Positions 61,976-64,000 of a stretch of 64,000 bases of DNA are shown one piece after another (position 1 is the first letter of the stretch; every line of letters starts with the position of its first letter). The stretch covers positions 2,108,001 through 2,172,000 of the forward strand of contig NZ_CP061169.1 in the NCBI RefSeq assembly GCF_011751765.2, written 5' to 3'. The notes under the pieces were generated by a model that searched no databases, had not been told where the DNA came from, and was given only the letters and a program-made list of their open reading frames with translations. Made by a program: the position numbers and the translations under genes. This DNA comes from Paramicrobacterium chengjingii (GTDB lineage Bacteria > Actinomycetota > Actinomycetes > Actinomycetales > Microbacteriaceae).

Positions 61976-63466
61976 TCAGCTCGTGATGAACCGCAGAGGC
62001 ACCTCAATGGTGACCTCGGTGCCCTCGCCGACGACAGTGTGCCAGTCGATCGTGCCGCTCAGCTCACCTTGAATCAGCGTGCGGACAATCTGCGTGCCGA
62101 GCCCTTGACCCACGCGTCCCTCGGGAAGTCCTGTTCCGTTATCGCGCACCGTCACCGAGAGTATCTCTTCGGTACGTTCCGCCTGGATCTCGACCTCGCC
62201 CGAGCGACCGGCGAGCCCGTGCTCCACAGCATTTGTGACCAGCTCCGTCAACGCGAGCGCGAGCGGTGTCGCATACTCGCTCGGGAGCACGCCGAAGTTA
62301 CCCGATTTCGTCGGCCTCACAGTCGTGTTGTGCGCGGAAGCCACTTCGGCGATCAGCATGAGCACCCGCTCGAAGACATCGTCGAAGTCAACATCCTGTG
62401 AGAGACCCTCTGACAGAGTGTCGTGTACGACAGCGATCGCCGTCACGCGGCGCATCGCCTGCGTCAGCGCATTGCTCGCCTCATCGGAATGTGCTCGGCG
62501 CGCCTGAATCCGCAGAAGCGAGGCGACGGTCTGAAGATTGTTCTTCACTCTGTGGTGAATCTCGCGAATCGTCGCGTCCTTGGTGATCAGCTCACGTTCA
62601 CGATGGCGCAGTTCCGTAACGTCTCGACAGAGCACGATGGCACCCACTCGGTCGCCGCGCACGCGCAGCGGAATCGAGCGAAGCGAAATCGTAACGCCTT
62701 TCGATTCGACGTCCGTGCGCCACGGCGCGCGGCCTGTGACGACGAGCGGCAGAGACTCATCGATCTCCTGCTGATCGCCGAGAATTTCCGTCGTCACATC
62801 CGCGAGAGACTCCCCCTCGAGCTCGTCTTCAAACCCCATCCGGTTAAACGCAGACAGGGCGTTGGGGCTCGCGAACGTCGTCGTACCTTCCACGTCGATG
62901 CGCAGCAGCCCGTCGGATGCTCGCGGTGCACCTCTCCGGGGTCCAGTCGGTGCCGAGAGGTCTGGAAAGTCACCTCCCGCTATCATGCCGAACAAGTCTG
63001 CGGCGCAGTTGTTAAACGTCAGCTCTTGACGGCTCGGAGAACGCGTCTCACTGAGGTTTGTGTGGCGGGTGAGCACGGCGATCGGGCCGGGCGTCGTCAC
63101 CGTGCTCTCTGCGGTGAGCCGCCGGACGACGGGAACGGCGACGACCCGAGTCGGAGTCTCCTCGTACCAATCGGGGGCGGATGAATCGATGATCTTCCCG
63201 CTCGAGAAGGCCTCCGTTACTTGCGCCCGCCACTGCTGCTTGACCTTCTGCCCGACGAAGTCGCGGTAGAAGAGCGTCGCGGCGCTCGACGGGCGGTAGT
63301 GCGAAACAGCGATGAAGCTGTCGTCGTGAGACGGAACCCACAGCACAATGTCGGCGAAGGCGAGGTCCGCGAGCAGCTGCGCGTCTTCCACAAGCATGTG
63401 CAGCCATTCAACATCCGCCTCATCGGAGCGGCCCTGAGCGAGAATCAGTTCACTGAGCGTCGACAT
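61976..63466 (-). CDS. pdtaS: Cytosolic sensor histidine kinase, PdtaS type
   Basis: A 496-residue soluble kinase. An N-terminal GAF-like domain (about 10-160) and a PAS domain (about 185-290) precede a HisKA_2 dimerisation helix with the phospho-acceptor in E-I-H-H-R-V-K-N-N near 302, then the ATPase domain with E-L-V-T-N-A-V-E-H-G-L and D-N-G-T-G-L-P. No membrane segment is seen. In mycobacteria PdtaS signals to PdtaR, an ANTAR antiterminator, in response to c-di-GMP, nitric oxide or copper. The pdtaR gene is not in the window. It starts 9 nt after the CpaE-like gene. Confidence 0.93.
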   Translation of the reverse strand: MSTLSELILAQGRSDEADVEWLHMLVEDAQLLADLAFADIVLWVPSHDDSFIAVSHYRPSSAATLFYRDFVGQKVKQQWRAQVTEAFSSGKIIDSSAPDWYEETPTRVVAVPVVRRLTAESTVTTPGPIAVLTRHTNLSETRSPSRQELTFNNCAADLFGMIAGGDFPDLSAPTGPRRGAPRASDGLLRIDVEGTTTFASPNALSAFNRMGFEDELEGESLADVTTEILGDQQEIDESLPLVVTGRAPWRTDVESKGVTISLRSIPLRVRGDRVGAIVLCRDVTELRHRERELITKDATIREIHHRVKNNLQTVASLLRIQARRAHSDEASNALTQAMRRVTAIAVVHDTLSEGLSQDVDFDDVFERVLMLIAEVASAHNTTVRPTKSGNFGVLPSEYATPLALALTELVTNAVEHGLAGRSGEVEIQAERTEEILSVTVRDNGTGLPEGRVGQGLGTQIVRTLIQGELSGTIDWHTVVGEGTEVTIEVPLRFITS

Positions 63467-63475
63467 TGCACCAGT

Positions 63476-64000
63476 TTATGGTGATGACGTCGCTCGTCCC
63501 GACACGTGCCACGCCCGAGTGCTCCGACTGCGCGCTGACCGCGCCCTTCTCTCACGGCGAGTCGCGGGCACGTCCGCTTCGGGCATCATGGCTCTCGCAA
63601 GCCCTCTGACTGATGCCACGACAGGCGAACGAGGGGAAACCTCGCGCAGCACTCTCCCCTCGAGCAATGCCGCGTCTGCGGCTCGTTCGTCGTGCCCAAT
63701 GAGCGTCGGCTTGTCTATGCCGCCAAAACGCTGCAATGTCGACGTGATCTGGCTAACGGCCGCAAGGCCAACGGGCCCTGAGCGAACGCGGTTCATGACG
63801 GTGTGCACCGGAATTCCTGCGACGACGTCGAGCAGGTCCACGTGCGATCGAAGATATCGGCTGATTCCGATGGGGTCGGCGCGCCCGATAGCGAGTACAC
63901 GATCGGAAGCGCGCAGCGCGGCGAGCGTCGCCGCGTTGCGTCGAGGTGCGAACAGGTCACTGGAGATCTCTTCGTCGCTCTCGAGGCTGAACCCCGTGTC
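63476..64000 (-). CDS. CpaE/MinD-like ATPase, C-terminal part (5' end outside window)
   Basis: About 174 residues are visible, open to the right edge. The part at 63842-64000 contains D-T-G-F, R-R-N-A-A-T-L-A-A-L and A-D-P-I-G-I-S-R, typical of the C-terminal half of actinobacterial CpaE/TadZ- or ParA-like P-loop proteins. The Walker A region lies outside. The end is a basic, Arg/Ser-rich tail. It is followed 9 nt later by pdtaS. Function (pilus assembly, septum or secretion-site placement) cannot be settled from this fragment. Confidence 0.7.
   Translation of the reverse strand, partial: DTGFSLESDEEISSDLFAPRRNAATLAALRASDRVLAIGRADPIGISRYLRSHVDLLDVVAGIPVHTVMNRVRSGPVGLAAVSQITSTLQRFGGIDKPTLIGHDERAADAALLEGRVLREVSPRSPVVASVRGLARAMMPEADVPATRRERRARSARSRSTRAWHVSGRATSSP

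Noticed and set aside
1..64000. CRISPR array, prophage, insertion sequence or defence island
   Set aside because: No regularly spaced repeats, transposase, integrase or phage structural genes were seen; gene content is core or metabolic throughout.

Overview
The window reads as a stretch of a high-GC actinobacterial chromosome, most likely from a Microbacteriaceae-type organism. Markers for this are a WhiB1-type regulator, an ECF sigma factor with a zinc anti-sigma partner of the SigH/RshA type, a fused 2-oxoglutarate enzyme (Kgd), GuaB1, a DUF3097 protein and a PdtaS-type kinase. Codons are strongly G/C-ending and GTG starts are common. The family-level placement is inferred from gene content only. 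I see no prophage, insertion sequence or CRISPR array. No gene-free stretch exceeds about 300 bases.

Region 1 to 13.8 kb is core biosynthesis and translation. cysK (cut by the left edge) and cysE run rightward. They meet a leftward block argS, DUF2993 protein, lysA, hom, thrC, thrB, rho, prfA, which is largely coupled by 1-4 nt overlaps and converts the aspartate family to lysine and threonine. A lipoprotein, a transglutaminase-like protein and tRNA-Arg(CCG) follow. From 13.8 to 20.2 kb there are an M23 peptidase, a TOPRIM-like DUF3097 protein, a class I glutamine amidotransferase, PspA, an arginase-fold protein with altered metal and substrate residues, a disulfide oxidoreductase lacking the usual catalytic His, and a small membrane protein with a HEAVH motif.

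Region 20.2 to 27.1 kb is an iron-acquisition island: a five-gene operon (siderophore-interacting flavoprotein, two paralogous binding lipoproteins, two FecCD permeases, no ATPase) and a two-gene unit (stand-alone SIP C-terminal domain, aldo/keto reductase). Both units carry a DtxR/IdeR-like box overlapping a -10 element placed six bases before the start codon, which suggests iron-repressed leaderless transcripts. From 27.1 to 34.4 kb lie an alpha/beta hydrolase translationally coupled to a complete dipeptide-type ABC transporter, and a facing amidase.

Region 34.5 to 41 kb holds a compact five-gene operon (phosphotransferase, short-chain dehydrogenase, phosphoribosyltransferase, S51-type peptidase, ung) and the direct-sulfhydrylation methionine genes metY and metX; a 16-bp perfect palindrome lies before metY. 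From 41 to 44.1 kb is an unusual two-component locus: histidine kinase, a membrane protein that looks like a degenerate kinase, and a NarL-type regulator. Then come a thiamine-binding-family protein, a GT87-like membrane protein, NnrD, a frameshifted Old-Yellow-Enzyme gene, two CNNM/CorC proteins (one behind a Shine-Dalgarno-sequestering hairpin) and guaB1.

Region 51.6 to 64 kb holds kgd, a Na+/H+ antiporter, the sigma/anti-sigma pair (with a sigma-type autoregulatory promoter reaching into divergent aroA), aroA, rsgA, a Bcp peroxiredoxin, a small membrane protein, whiB1, pdtaS, and the C-terminal half of a CpaE/MinD-like ATPase cut by the right edge.
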